The position numbers and the translations under genes were made by a program. Shown one piece after another: positions 16,129-25,102 of a stretch of 58,678 nucleotides of DNA. The stretch is from an uncultured Gemmatimonadota bacterium. Its GTDB lineage: Bacteria > Gemmatimonadota > Gemmatimonadetes > Longimicrobiales > Longimicrobiaceae. The DNA is taken from contig CADCTW010000080.1 in assembly GCA_902805735.1 (NCBI GenBank), forward strand, positions 1 to 58,678, given 5' to 3'. The first letter of the stretch is position 1, and each line of letters begins with the position of its first letter. A model generated the notes under the pieces. It saw only the letters and a program-made list of their open reading frames with translations. It did no database searches and was not told the DNA's origin.

Positions 16129-17724
16129 TCACCCTACGGGGAGCACGCGACCCGCGCCGGCCGCGCGCGCCTGCTGCGCCGCGGCGCGGTACAGGGCGGG
16201 GAGGTCCGCGCCGTCGCCCGGGGCCTCGGCCACGCCGGCGCTGAAGGTCACCGGCGCCTTCTCACCCCCCACTGACAGCGGCGACTCCGAAAGCCGGTCC
16301 AGGGCTTCGGAAAGGCGCTGCACCGCGTCGTCCTTGCCGGCGCCGTACATCGCCAGCACGAACTCCTTGCCGCCCCAGCGCCCCACCGCGTCCTCGGAGC
16401 GGAGGACTCCGCGCAGTGCCCGCGCCACCCGCCGCAGCGCGTCGTCGCCGGCGGCGTGGCCCCAGCGGTCGTTGATGTCGTGCACCCCGTCCGCGGCCAC
16501 CACCGCCACCGCCACGGCCGCGCGGTGCCGCGTCGCCATGCGCAGGAGCTGGATGATGGCTTCCTCGGAATGGGCGCGGTTGGCCACGCCGGTGAGCGCG
16601 TCCGTTTCCGCGAAGAGCTTCTGGAAGCGGGCGCGCTCCAGCCGGTTCTCGATGCGGGACACCAGCTCGGGGCCCACGAAGGGCTTGGCGACGAAGTCGT
16701 CCGCCCCCGCCGCGAACACGCGCTCGATGGAGTCGGGGTCGGTGCGGCCGGTGAGCACCAGCACGGGGAGGGCGCCCCAGCGCGCGTCGCTGCGCACCAC
16801 GCGGCACAGCTCGGGTCCGCTGGCGTGCGGCATCTCGAAGTCCAGCACCACCAGGTCCGGACGCTCTCTCTCCAGCGTCTCCCAGAATAGGAGCGGATCG
16901 GAAAGCTGCGTCACGCGTATGCCGCGCGTCTCCAGCAGCGAGCGCAGGGCGGCCAGCACGATGGGGTCGTCGTCCAGCGCCAGCACGTGCCGCTCCGCCT
17001 CGACGCCGGCGGGGCGCAGCAGCCCCAGCGCCGCGTCCACCACCCGCACCGGGGGCACCGGGCGCTGCAGGAAGGCGCGGGCGCCCAGCCGCGTCACTTC
17101 CAGCCGCTCGGCCAGCCCGCCCTCGTCCGAGAGCACCAGCACCTCGCCGCCGCGCCGGCCCAGGGCGCGCAGCACCCGCAGCCCCTCCTCCTCCCCCTCG
17201 CCGGACATGTCCACCAGCACCACGCGCGGCGCGGACCCCGCGGCCTCGCCGACCCGCTCCGCATCCACCACCCGCGCGGCCAACCCGCGGCCCTGTGCCT
17301 CCGTGGCGACGCGCCCGGCGAAGTCCCCGTCACGGCTCACGATCAGCAGCACGGGGCGCTCGTCCGGGGGCTCCCCGGCGCGGGGCGCGGGGGCGCCGAG
17401 CGGGCGCTCCAGCTCGCGCCGCACGGCCACGGCGATGTCGCTGAGGCGCAGCACCTCCGCGGGGGCGAGGGGGCGCGAGCCCTCCAGCATGAGCTCGGCC
17501 TCGCGCGCCAGGCGCGAGGCCTCGGTGAAGCCAAAGGTACCCACGGCACCGGCCAGCTTGTGCGCTTCGCGCTCGGCCCGGCGCCGCACCCCCTCGTCCA
17601 CCGAGCCCTCCAGCAGGGCCAGCGCGGCCGCGTCCAGGGCGTCCACCCGCAGGAACATCCCGCCGCGGAACTTGTCCCAGAGCACCGCCATCGAGCTGGC
17701 GAGCCGGCCGGATGGATCGCTCAA
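16129..17724 (-). CDS. Hpt-REC-REC-GGDEF regulator with degenerate cyclase site
   Basis: A 531-residue phosphorelay protein. An Hpt domain (about 15-115) has the phosphorylatable H55 in AHKLAGAVGTFGF. A first receiver-like domain (about 135-255) lacks a clear acceptor context. A second receiver (about 265-385) has LALDDDP and the acceptor Asp in LVVLDFEMP. The C-terminal GGDEF fold (about 395-525) reads GRWGGKEF in place of GG(D/E)EF, and the first metal-binding Asp of the DxD pair is Ala (VAADGVHDIND), so cyclase activity is doubtful. The TTG at 17724 is chosen because GGAAGGGG stands four bases upstream; ATG 17691 is an alternative. It is divergent from a histidine kinase at 17908. Confidence 0.85.
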   Translation of the reverse strand: MSDPSGRLASSMAVLWDKFRGGMFLRVDALDAAALALLEGSVDEGVRRRAEREAHKLAGAVGTFGFTEASRLAREAELMLEGSRPLAPAEVLRLSDIAVAVRRELERPLGAPAPRAGEPPDERPVLLIVSRDGDFAGRVATEAQGRGLAARVVDAERVGEAAGSAPRVVLVDMSGEGEEEGLRVLRALGRRGGEVLVLSDEGGLAERLEVTRLGARAFLQRPVPPVRVVDAALGLLRPAGVEAERHVLALDDDPIVLAALRSLLETRGIRVTQLSDPLLFWETLERERPDLVVLDFEMPHASGPELCRVVRSDARWGALPVLVLTGRTDPDSIERVFAAGADDFVAKPFVGPELVSRIENRLERARFQKLFAETDALTGVANRAHSEEAIIQLLRMATRHRAAVAVAVVAADGVHDINDRWGHAAGDDALRRVARALRGVLRSEDAVGRWGGKEFVLAMYGAGKDDAVQRLSEALDRLSESPLSVGGEKAPVTFSAGVAEAPGDGADLPALYRAAAQQARAAGAGRVLPVG

Positions 17725-17907
17725 CGCGCCCCTTCCGCGGCCACGCCGGCCGCCCGCCGCTTGCCCGCGGGGCTGCCCCCGTGCGATACTCCCATCCTTT
17801 GCCCTCCGCGTGAACGGGTTTTGCCCGCCAGGATTTACATGCCGCCGGGCGCTCACGGATGCATACCGCACGCCCGCCCGCGCACCGCCGCCGTACCGAC
17901 ATCCTCC

Positions 17908-19143
17908 ATGTTCCCAGCGACAGATCCGGACCCGCTTCACCCGATCTTCGATCCGGCCCGCCTGGCCGAGCTCGACATGACGGGCCTGATGGACAGCGGC
18001 GCGGAGGAGTCGTTCGACCGGATCACGCGGCTGGCCGCCGAGTTCCTGGCGGCTCCCCTGTCGCTCGTGAACCTGGTGGATGACCGTCGCCAGTTCGCCA
18101 AGAGCTGCTTCGCGCCCGCCGAGTGGCCGGACTCACGCGAAGCTACGCTGGAGGACTCGTACTGCAAGTGGGCCGTGGCCTCCGGCGAGACGCTGGCGAT
18201 CGAGGATGCCCGCCAGGACCCCCGTGTTTCCGCCAGCGCCTTTGCCCGCGACGCCCGCGTGCTGGCCTACCTCGGCGTGCCGCTGATCGTGGCCGGGGGG
18301 CACGCGCTGGGCACGCTGTGCGTGGCCGACTTCCGGCCGCGCCGCTGGACGGAGCGCGACGTCCGCGTCCTGGCCGACCTGGCCGCCAACGTGGTCACCG
18401 AGATCCAGCTTCGCCTGGACATCCGCCGCCGCGGCGAGGTGGAGCGCATCAAGGACGAGCTGGTGTCGGTGGTGAGTCATGAGCTGCGCACCCCGCTCAC
18501 CTCCATCCGCGGCAGCCTGGGGCTGCTGGCATCCGGAAAGCTGGGCGAGCTTTCGCCGCAGGGGGCGCGCATGGTGCAGATCGCCACGCAGAACGCCGAG
18601 CGGCTGGTGCGCCTCATCAGCGACACGCTGGACCTGGAGCGGCTGGAGTCCGGCTCCATGGCGCTGGAGCGCGCCTGGGCCGACGCGGACGCGGTGGCGC
18701 TGCGCGCGGTGGAGACGCTGCGCGGCCCGGCGGAGGAACGCGGCGTGCGCCTGGACACCGGCGTGCCCCCCGGCCTGCCCATGTGGGTGGATGCGGACCG
18801 GGTGGAGCAGGTACTGGTGAACCTCCTTTCCAACGCCATCAAGTTCTCCCCCGCGGGCGCCGTGGTGCGCCTGAACGCCGAGCGCCGCGGCGGCGAGGTG
18901 CTGTTCGCCGTGGTGGACCGCGGGCGCGGCATCCCGGAAGCGCAGCTCGACCACATCTTCGAGCGCTTCCGCCAGGTGGACTCCTCCGACGCGCGCGAAA
19001 AGGGGGGCACGGGCCTGGGCCTGGCCATCTGCCGCAGCATCGTCCAGCAGCACGGCGGCCGCATCTGGGCCGCCAGCGAAGTCGGCGCGGGGAGCACCTT
19101 CTTCTTCACCCTGCCCGTGGAGGCGGGCGCGGAAAGGAGATAG
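17908..19143 (+). CDS. GAF-domain sensor histidine kinase
   Basis: A 411-residue soluble kinase. An N-terminal GAF domain (about 30-165) shows the LVDDRRQFAKSCF and CKWAVASGETLAIEDAR pattern of GAF sensors. HisKA follows with H191 in SVVSHELRTPL, and then a HATPase domain with N-box LLSNAIKFSP, G1 RGIPEAQL and G2 GGTGLGLAICRSIV. It has no membrane segment and no receiver. The likely phosphoryl target is the Hpt-REC protein encoded divergently 183 bp away, but other hybrid kinases are present in the window. Confidence 0.93.
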   Translation: MFPATDPDPLHPIFDPARLAELDMTGLMDSGAEESFDRITRLAAEFLAAPLSLVNLVDDRRQFAKSCFAPAEWPDSREATLEDSYCKWAVASGETLAIEDARQDPRVSASAFARDARVLAYLGVPLIVAGGHALGTLCVADFRPRRWTERDVRVLADLAANVVTEIQLRLDIRRRGEVERIKDELVSVVSHELRTPLTSIRGSLGLLASGKLGELSPQGARMVQIATQNAERLVRLISDTLDLERLESGSMALERAWADADAVALRAVETLRGPAEERGVRLDTGVPPGLPMWVDADRVEQVLVNLLSNAIKFSPAGAVVRLNAERRGGEVLFAVVDRGRGIPEAQLDHIFERFRQVDSSDAREKGGTGLGLAICRSIVQQHGGRIWAASEVGAGSTFFFTLPVEAGAERR

Positions 19144-19236
19144 GCGCGCCCGGAGCCACGGAGATGAAAGACGGCTCCCTGTTTCCGTCCCGATTACACC
19201 AGGCTGGAATGAATGGCGGGAATGTCTTATGTTTGC

Positions 19237-19266
19237 AGTCCCGCTCCGGCTGGCCGGAGCGGGACT
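19237..19266 (+). terminator. Hairpin after the histidine kinase
   Basis: AGTCCCGCTCCGG and its exact complement are separated by four bases, giving a 13-bp stem. There is only a short TT after it, so it may act as an intrinsic terminator with a weak tail or as an mRNA 3' end stabiliser. Confidence 0.65.
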
Positions 19267-19362
19267 TTGCACGGACTTGCGCCGGGGCCGGGTGCGGGCG
19301 ATCATCCATCCACCCGCCACCCGGCGGCGCTCCCTTCCTTCCCACCACACCCTCGGAGCCTC

Positions 19363-21033
19363 ATGAAGCTGCTCTCCCCCCTTTCCCTGGGCGCGCTCGC
19401 GGCCCTGGGGATCGGCCTGGCCGGCTGTGCCGACCAGAACCCCCTGGCGGTTGCACCCGCACGAGCCACGCTGGAGGCGGCGGCCGAAGAGGCGCCGGAT
19501 TCCGGTGAGGTGGTGGTGTACGCCAGCGACGGATCGGCGCAGGAGGAGGGTGGCTTCGGGATCATGGCGGTGGCGATGCGCGACGTGCGCATCGGCGTGG
19601 TTCAGGCCACCTCGTCGCTGACGCTGGGGAGCGACGCGAGCTACGAGCTGCGCGACAAGGCCAACGGGCTGGTGCTGATGAGCGGGACGGGCGGTTCGGT
19701 CACGGTGACGCTGGCCGCGGCGCCGCCCCCGTACTGGCGGCTGCAGGTGATGTGCTCCAACATTGCGACCGTCTCCACGCGCAAGGCCGCGGCGGAGAAG
19801 GCCGGGCACATCACCTTCACCGAGTTCGTGCCGGCGGCCAACTGCACGCGCCTGTACCTGGGGCAGTTCGCGCCGCCCCCGGCCAACACCTTCGGCGCCC
19901 GCACCACCTACCGCAACTCGCTGATCACCGCGGGCCTCGCGGGGACGGACTCGTTCTGGCGCACCGTGGCGGTGGGCACCAGCGTGTACAGCGTCACCCG
20001 GGGCACCACCACGCTGCAGAGCGTCAACCCCGTGGTCATCACCTCGTCCAGCGGCATCGTGCGCATCGGCGGGGCGCAGTACCGCGGCAAGGGCGAGGCC
20101 CGGGCCAACAGCGCCGGCACGCTGGCGGGGATCAACGAGCTGCCGATGGAGCAGTACCTGTGGGGCGTGGTCCCGCGCGAGCTGGGTCCCATCGCCTACC
20201 CCGAGCTGGAGGCGCTGAAGGCGCAGTCGGTCGCCGCCCGCACCTACGCGCTCGCCGGTCTCAACAAGCGCTCGTCGGACGGCTACGACCTCCGCGCCAC
20301 CACCGACGACCAGGTGTACGGCGGCTACTCCGCCGAGCACCCGCTCTCCACCCGCGCCGTGGACGAGACGGCGGGGATCGCCGCCACCTTCGAGGGCCGC
20401 CTGATCTCGGCGCTGTACTCCAGCACCTCGGGCGGCTACACGGCGGACAACGAGGAGGCCTTCGGCTCGGCCCCCGCCGCCTACCTCCGCGGCAAGCCGG
20501 ACGCCCAGCGCGGCGCCGCCTTCGAGCACGTCCCCTCCACCGACGTGTTCCGGCGCCACGCCAGCGCCAAGTCGCTGCGCAACGCCGCCGAGGGCGACTT
20601 CGACTCCAACTGGGGCCGCTTCCACCGCTGGACCTTCGAGTGGACGGACGCGGAGATCAGCGCGGTGATCTCGGCCTTCGCCGGCCGGCCGGTGGGGAAG
20701 GTGCTCGCCATCAACGTGCTGGAGCGCGGCCCGTCGGGGCGCGTGCTGATGATCGAGTACGTGACCGAGGCGGGTACCTTCACGGACACGCGCGACCGCA
20801 TCCGCGCCTCGCTCAAGTACATCAACGCCGCCGGCGCGGCCACCAACCTGCTGAGCACCCTGTTCAACGTGGAGCCGACCAGGGACGGCGGGTTCGTCGT
20901 CTACGGCGGCGGCTTCGGCCACGGCGTCGGGCTGTCGCAGACCGGCGCGGTCGGCATGGCCGAGAAGGGCCGCACCTTCGATGAGATCCTGAAGCACTAC
21001 TACACCGGGATCGACCTGGAGGCGTGGTACTGA
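19363..21033 (+). CDS. SpoIID/LytB domain lipoprotein
   Basis: A 556-residue lipoprotein with signal MKLLSPLSLGALAALGIGLAGC. The C-terminal half is a SpoIID/LytB domain (about 255-550) recognised by LPMEQYLWGVVPREL, LKAQSVAARTYAL, GGYTADNEEAFG and the final GFGHGVGLSQTGAVGMA. SpoIID proteins are lytic transglycosylases that cut denuded peptidoglycan; bacteria outside endospore formers keep them as cell-wall enzymes. The N-terminal part (about 40-200) is beta-rich and unassigned. The stop is followed by a strong hairpin. Confidence 0.9.
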   Translation: MKLLSPLSLGALAALGIGLAGCADQNPLAVAPARATLEAAAEEAPDSGEVVVYASDGSAQEEGGFGIMAVAMRDVRIGVVQATSSLTLGSDASYELRDKANGLVLMSGTGGSVTVTLAAAPPPYWRLQVMCSNIATVSTRKAAAEKAGHITFTEFVPAANCTRLYLGQFAPPPANTFGARTTYRNSLITAGLAGTDSFWRTVAVGTSVYSVTRGTTTLQSVNPVVITSSSGIVRIGGAQYRGKGEARANSAGTLAGINELPMEQYLWGVVPRELGPIAYPELEALKAQSVAARTYALAGLNKRSSDGYDLRATTDDQVYGGYSAEHPLSTRAVDETAGIAATFEGRLISALYSSTSGGYTADNEEAFGSAPAAYLRGKPDAQRGAAFEHVPSTDVFRRHASAKSLRNAAEGDFDSNWGRFHRWTFEWTDAEISAVISAFAGRPVGKVLAINVLERGPSGRVLMIEYVTEAGTFTDTRDRIRASLKYINAAGAATNLLSTLFNVEPTRDGGFVVYGGGFGHGVGLSQTGAVGMAEKGRTFDEILKHYYTGIDLEAWY

Positions 21034-21064
21034 GCGGCCCGCGGGCCGCGGTGTAGAACGACGC

Positions 21065-21092
21065 GAGGGCCCCGGCGAGCGCCGGGGCCCTC
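21065..21092 (+). terminator. Perfect 13-bp hairpin after the SpoIID gene
   Basis: GAGGGCCCCGGCG, two-base loop, then its complement, 32 bp after the stop; CGCTTGCTTG follows. It is a GC-rich intrinsic-type terminator with a poor U tract. Confidence 0.75.
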
Positions 21093-21127
21093 CGCTTGCT
21101 TGTAGGGTCGGACGGTAGAGCGAAGCT

Positions 21128-21182
21128 GATGCCGAAGGGGCCCGGAGCCCCCAGCCCCCTCTCCCGGAACAGGAGAGGGGGC
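21128..21182. repeat. Family C single end (C5)
   Basis: One hairpin end only: CCCCTCTCCCGGAACAGGAG followed by AGGGGGCGA, preceded by GCCGAAGGGGCCC. The partner end is absent. Confidence 0.65.
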
Positions 21183-21274
21183 GATTGTCATGCGTCCGTG
21201 GCAGGGGCGCGGCCGGGCCGCCGGTGCGCGGCGACCCCGGCACGCTCACACCGGCCCGAGCCGAAGGAAGGCAA

Positions 21275-21682
21275 TTGGAGGAGTCGAGATCAGGGCGGAC
21301 CACCGCGTCGCGCGCGGTGCTGAGCGCGCTCTTCGTGGCCGCCGGCGTGCTTCACTTCGTGGCTCCCGGCGCGTACCTGGGCGTCATGCCCCCCTGGCTC
21401 CCGCATCCCCGCGCGCTGGTGCTGCTGAGCGGCGCCTGCGAAGTGGCCGGCGGCCTGGGCCTTCTTCACCCGCGCACCCGCCGCGCCGCCGCCTGGGGCC
21501 TGATCCTCCTTCTCCTCGCCGTGTGGCCCGCCAACTTCCAGATGTGGTTCGACGCCCGCTCCCCCGCCGCCCAGGCCCTCCTCCTCCTGCGCCTCCCCCT
21601 CCAGCCCCTGCTGATGTGGTGGGTCTGGCGGACGTGCGCGCGGCCCGCGCCCGCGCTTGGAAGCCCCCGCACGGCGAGTTGA
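21275..21682 (+). CDS. DoxX-like small membrane protein
   Basis: A 135-residue protein with four membrane helices (about 15-35, 48-66, 72-92 and 104-124). The first two match the DoxX/DoxD pattern (FVAAGVLHFVAPGAYLGVMP then LSGACEVAGGLGLL). Function is not settled for the family. The start is probably TTG 21275, preceded by GAAGGAAGG; an upstream in-frame ATG would run through a GC-rich stretch with no coding look. It is flanked on both sides by family C repeats. Confidence 0.75.
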   Translation: MEESRSGRTTASRAVLSALFVAAGVLHFVAPGAYLGVMPPWLPHPRALVLLSGACEVAGGLGLLHPRTRRAAAWGLILLLLAVWPANFQMWFDARSPAAQALLLLRLPLQPLLMWWVWRTCARPAPALGSPRTAS

Positions 21683-21691
21683 TCGCGGCGC

Positions 21692-21960
21692 GAGGGCCCT
21701 CTCCCCCCCGACCCCCCTCCCCCAAACCGCTGGGGGAGGGGGGCGATTTCCACGCATGGGCGCGACAAGCGGCCATCGCCGCCGCCGCGGGCGAGAAGAA
21801 AACCGCGTCCTCGGCCGATACCGAAGATGCGCCCCCCTCTCCCAGCAGTTTGGGAGAGGGGGGCCGGGGGGGTGAGGGCCCCCGCGCACGCGGGTCAGTC
21901 CCCTCTCCCAGGGCAGTTTCTGGGAGAGGGTGGCGGCTCTCAGGCCGCCGGGTGAGGGCC
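21692..21960. repeat. Family C element, copy 2, plus an extra end
   Basis: The left end starts CGAGGGCCCTCTCCCCC and has the hairpin around CCCAAACCGCTGGGG. The right end at about 21828-21882 has CTCTCCCAGCAGTTTGGGAG and GGTGAGGGCCC. The middle again carries ACCGAAGATGCGCCCCC. A third end (21899-21960, CTCTCCCAGGGCAGTTTCTG then GGAGAGGGTGG) follows. No gene is seen in 21683-21965. Confidence 0.85.
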
Positions 21961-21965
21961 TCCCC

Positions 21966-23366
21966 CTACTCCGCCGCCGGATGGCGCGCCGGGCCCTCGC
22001 CGCCCTCCATCCACACCGTCTTGACGTTGACGAACTCGCGGATGCCGAAGGCCGCCAGCTCGCGCCCGTAGCCGCTCTGCTTGACGCCGCCGAAGGGGAG
22101 GCGCGGGTCGGAGGCGACCATGGCGTTGACGTAGGTCATCCCCGCCTCGATGCCGCGGATGAAGAAGTCGGCTTCCTGCTCGTCGCGCGTCCAGACGCTG
22201 CTGCCCAGGCCGAAGACGGTGTCGTTGGCCAGGCGCAGCGCCTCCCCGGCGTCGGCGGCGCGGTGGAGGAGGGCCACGGGGCCGAACACCTCCTCCAGGT
22301 ACGCGGGAGAGTCCCTGGGGATGTCGGCGAGGATGGTGGGCGCGTAGTAGAAGCCCGGTCCCGCTCCCCTTGCGCCGCCGGCCAGCACGCGCGCGCCCAT
22401 CTCCACGGAGCGGCGCACCTGCTCGTCCACCTCGTCGCGGATGGCGGCGGTGGCGAGGGGGCCCACGTCGGTGCCGGGGTCCATGGGGTCGCCCACGCGC
22501 AGCGCCTCCAAGGCGCGCACGAAGCGGCGCTCGAACTCGTCCGCCACGCCGGCGTGGACGATGAAGCGCTTGGCTGCGATGCAGCTCTGGCCGTTGTTGA
22601 TGGTGCGCGCCTTCACCGCCGTCACGGCCGCGGCGTCCAGGTCGGCGCTGGGCATGACGATGAAGGGATCGCTCCCGCCCAGCTCCAGCACCGTCTTCTT
22701 GAGGTTGCGCCCCGCCCGCTCGGCCACGCTCTGCCCCGCCGGCGTGCTCCCCGTGAGCGTCGCGGCGCGGATGCGCGGGTCGTCCAGGATGCGCGCCACC
22801 GCCTCCGATCCGACGAGCAGCGTCTGGAAGGCGCCGTCCGGGAAGCCGGCGCGGCGGAAGATGTCCTCGATGGCGAGCGCACATTGGGGCACGTTGGAGG
22901 CGTGCTTCAGCACTCCCACGTTGCCGGCCATCAGCGCGGGCGCGGCGAAGCGGAAGACCTGCCAGAGCGGGAAGTTCCAGGGCATGATCGCCAGCACGGG
23001 CCCCATGGGGAGGTAGCGGATGAACGACCGCGCCGCCCCCGTCTCCACCGGCTCGTCCGCCAGGAGCCGCTCCGCGTTGTCCGCGTAGAAGCGGCACGCC
23101 CACGCGCACTTCTCCGCTTCCGCGACGGCGGCGGCGAGGGGCTTTCCCATCTCCGTGGTCATCAGCCGCCCCAGCGCATCCTTTTCCTCCTCCAGGATCG
23201 CGGCGGCGCGCGCCATCCACCGCGACCGCTCCGCGAACGAGGTGTGGCGGTACGCCTGGAAGGTGGCCGCCGCGCGCTCCAGCCGCTCGTCCACCTCCGC
23301 GTCGGTCAGGGCCTGGAAGGTGCGCAGCGTCTCGCCCGTGGCGGGATTGATGGTCTGTATCGGCAT
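21966..23366 (-). CDS. NAD(P)-dependent aldehyde dehydrogenase, succinate-semialdehyde type
   Basis: A 466-residue aldehyde dehydrogenase. Visible are the substrate-entry MPWNFPLWQVF, the cofactor loop TGSTPAGQSVAE, the catalytic base Glu in LELGGSDPF and the nucleophile Cys in NNGQSCIAAKR. The set IQTINPATGE, FQAYRHTSFAERSR and FGGVKQSGYGRELA is typical of succinate-semialdehyde dehydrogenases that feed GABA carbon to succinate. The ATG follows directly on a family A half-element with no other spacer. It is paired with the NRDE gene upstream. Confidence 0.88.
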   Translation of the reverse strand: MPIQTINPATGETLRTFQALTDAEVDERLERAAATFQAYRHTSFAERSRWMARAAAILEEEKDALGRLMTTEMGKPLAAAVAEAEKCAWACRFYADNAERLLADEPVETGAARSFIRYLPMGPVLAIMPWNFPLWQVFRFAAPALMAGNVGVLKHASNVPQCALAIEDIFRRAGFPDGAFQTLLVGSEAVARILDDPRIRAATLTGSTPAGQSVAERAGRNLKKTVLELGGSDPFIVMPSADLDAAAVTAVKARTINNGQSCIAAKRFIVHAGVADEFERRFVRALEALRVGDPMDPGTDVGPLATAAIRDEVDEQVRRSVEMGARVLAGGARGAGPGFYYAPTILADIPRDSPAYLEEVFGPVALLHRAADAGEALRLANDTVFGLGSSVWTRDEQEADFFIRGIEAGMTYVNAMVASDPRLPFGGVKQSGYGRELAAFGIREFVNVKTVWMEGGEGPARHPAAE

Positions 23367-23393
23367 CTCTGTGACTCTGTGTCTCCGTGTGAG
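23367..23393 (-). repeat. Family A half-element (A10), start codon at its loop position
   Basis: In the minus sense CTCACACGGAGACACAGAGT continues into CACAGAG and then ATG. The ATG occupies exactly the place of the ATG in the loop of the full palindromes. It makes up the whole 27-bp spacer between the NRDE stop and the dehydrogenase start. Confidence 0.92.
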
Positions 23394-24149
23394 TCAATCT
23401 GTCGAGAACTCGTAGCGCGCCTCCGGCCCCCGCACCGTGCGCTCCGTGAAGCGCACCCTCCCGTCGCGCCCCACGAGGAGAACGGTGGAGGCGCGGGTGC
23501 CGTAGTGCGGGAGGGCGATGAAGAGCGACGACAGCGCGCGCTCCCACTCCACGCCCACGCCCGTGTCCGGGAGGTGCGCGTCGGGCGCGGGGTCGCGCAG
23601 GGCCAGGGTGCGGAAGAGGGCTTCCTCCATCTCGTCCGCGGGGCCGGCGAGGATGCGGGCGAGGTCTTCGCGGCCGCGCTCCACCTTGGGCCAGGGGGTG
23701 TCGAGGAGGGCGTTGCTCAGGCCGTGCACGCCGGGCTCCACGCGCACCGGGCCGGGCGCGCGGTTGGAGAGCCACCACACGCCCCGCGCGTCGCCCGCCA
23801 GCAGGTTGAAACCATTCCACTCCGCCGCCCGTGTAGCCACGCGGGCCGTGTACGTGCGGGCATCCTCGCCGCCGCGGAGGAAGCCGGCAACCAGGTCGCC
23901 GCGCGAGGGGGCGTCGGGTCGCTGGGGGACGGAGGGCTCGCGCACGTTGGTGACGGCGGCCCAGCGGCCGTCGCGCGTGACGCCCATCCAGGTGCCGCGC
24001 CCCTGCAGGTCGCGCCCGGCCAGGACGCGCGGGGCGTCGCTCCACCACGCGGCGGGGGCGGCGGGGCGGTCGAAGCGCTCGTCGCGGTTGGCGGCGACCA
24101 CCAGCGGGTACGCGGAATGCGTATCTGCCGCGAACAGGACCAGGCACAT
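23394..24149 (-). CDS. NRDE/TANGO2 family protein
   Basis: A 251-residue protein of the NRDE (TANGO2) family. It begins MCLVLFAADTHSAYPLVVAANRDERFDRP, split here as MCLVLFAAD and VVAANRDERFDRP, with the Cys at position 2 and the NRDE motif that names the family. The fold is that of N-terminal nucleophile hydrolases, and eukaryotic TANGO2 is linked to heme or lipid handling. ATG 24149 is chosen over a start five codons upstream so that Cys falls at position 2, as in the family. Confidence 0.88.
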   Translation of the reverse strand: MCLVLFAADTHSAYPLVVAANRDERFDRPAAPAAWWSDAPRVLAGRDLQGRGTWMGVTRDGRWAAVTNVREPSVPQRPDAPSRGDLVAGFLRGGEDARTYTARVATRAAEWNGFNLLAGDARGVWWLSNRAPGPVRVEPGVHGLSNALLDTPWPKVERGREDLARILAGPADEMEEALFRTLALRDPAPDAHLPDTGVGVEWERALSSLFIALPHYGTRASTVLLVGRDGRVRFTERTVRGPEARYEFSTD

Positions 24150-24301
24150 CGGGGGTGGTGCCAAGTAGCGGTTTTGCTTAGATTTGGAGTCTCTGCGGAC
24201 CCCGCGGAGAACGCCAATCTAACGCAGCGGCGCCCCACCGGCAGCACCCTTTCACGCAGGCCGTACCAACCCGAGCGGCGGGCCCAGCCCGCGAGAGGAC
24301 G

Positions 24302-25102
24302 ATGCTTCACCACCGGACGCACATCCTGGGACCCGGGCACGAGTGGGTCGTGTTCGTGCACGGGGCCGGCGGCAGCTCGTCCATCTGGTACCGCCAGGTC
24401 CGCGAGTTCCGCAAGCACTTCAACGTGCTGCTGGTGGACCTGCGCGGCCACGGCGAGTCGCGCGAGCCGCTGCACCTGTGGGGGCAGCACGAGGACTACA
24501 CCTTCGAGGCCGTCTCGCGCGAGATCCTGGAGGTGATGGACCACCTGGAGATCCCCTCCGCTCACTTCGTGGGGATTTCGCTGGGGTGCATCCTCATCCG
24601 CCAGCTCGCGGACATGGCGCCCGAGCGGGTGCGCTCCATGGTGCTGGGCGGGGCCGTCACGCGGCTGGACCTGCGCTCGCGCGTGCTGGTGCGCGCGGGG
24701 GACTGGGTGAAGCGCCTGGTCCCCTTCATGTGGCTCTACCGCCTCTTCGCGTGGATCATCATGCCGCGGCGGCGCCACCGCGAGAGCCGGTCGCTCTTCG
24801 TCCGTGAGGCGCGCAAGCTGGCGCAGAAGGAGTTCCTCCGCTGGTGGCGGCTGACCCTGGAGGTCACGCCGCTGCTGCGCCTCTTCGAAGAGCGCGAGAT
24901 CCCCATCCCCACGCTGTACCTGATGGGGGAGGAGGACCACATGTTCCTGCCGCCGGTGCGCCGCATCGCGCAGAAGCACCGCACCTTCACCACCCTCACG
25001 GTGATGGAGGACAGCGGGCACGTGGTGAACGTGGACCAGGCCAACCTCTTCAACCGCCTCGCCATCGGCTTCCTGCGCGGGCTGCAGCCCAGCCCCGCGT
25101 GA
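24302..25102 (+). CDS. Alpha/beta hydrolase
   Basis: A 266-residue alpha/beta hydrolase. The oxyanion motif is VHGAGGSSS (about 19-27), the nucleophile elbow GISLGC is near residue 97, the acid lies in MGEEDHMF, and the catalytic His in DSGHVVN. A basic helical lid (about 145-180) is unusual in its Arg content. The substrate is unknown. The stop overlaps the start of the phosphoesterase gene (GTGA), so the two are cotranscribed. Confidence 0.9.
   Translation: MLHHRTHILGPGHEWVVFVHGAGGSSSIWYRQVREFRKHFNVLLVDLRGHGESREPLHLWGQHEDYTFEAVSREILEVMDHLEIPSAHFVGISLGCILIRQLADMAPERVRSMVLGGAVTRLDLRSRVLVRAGDWVKRLVPFMWLYRLFAWIIMPRRRHRESRSLFVREARKLAQKEFLRWWRLTLEVTPLLRLFEEREIPIPTLYLMGEEDHMFLPPVRRIAQKHRTFTTLTVMEDSGHVVNVDQANLFNRLAIGFLRGLQPSPA

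Noticed and set aside
21690..21960. Frames of 70-290 codons across the family C repeats
   Set aside because: Repeat-derived Pro/Arg/Gly strings on both strands; no ribosome site and no homologous look.
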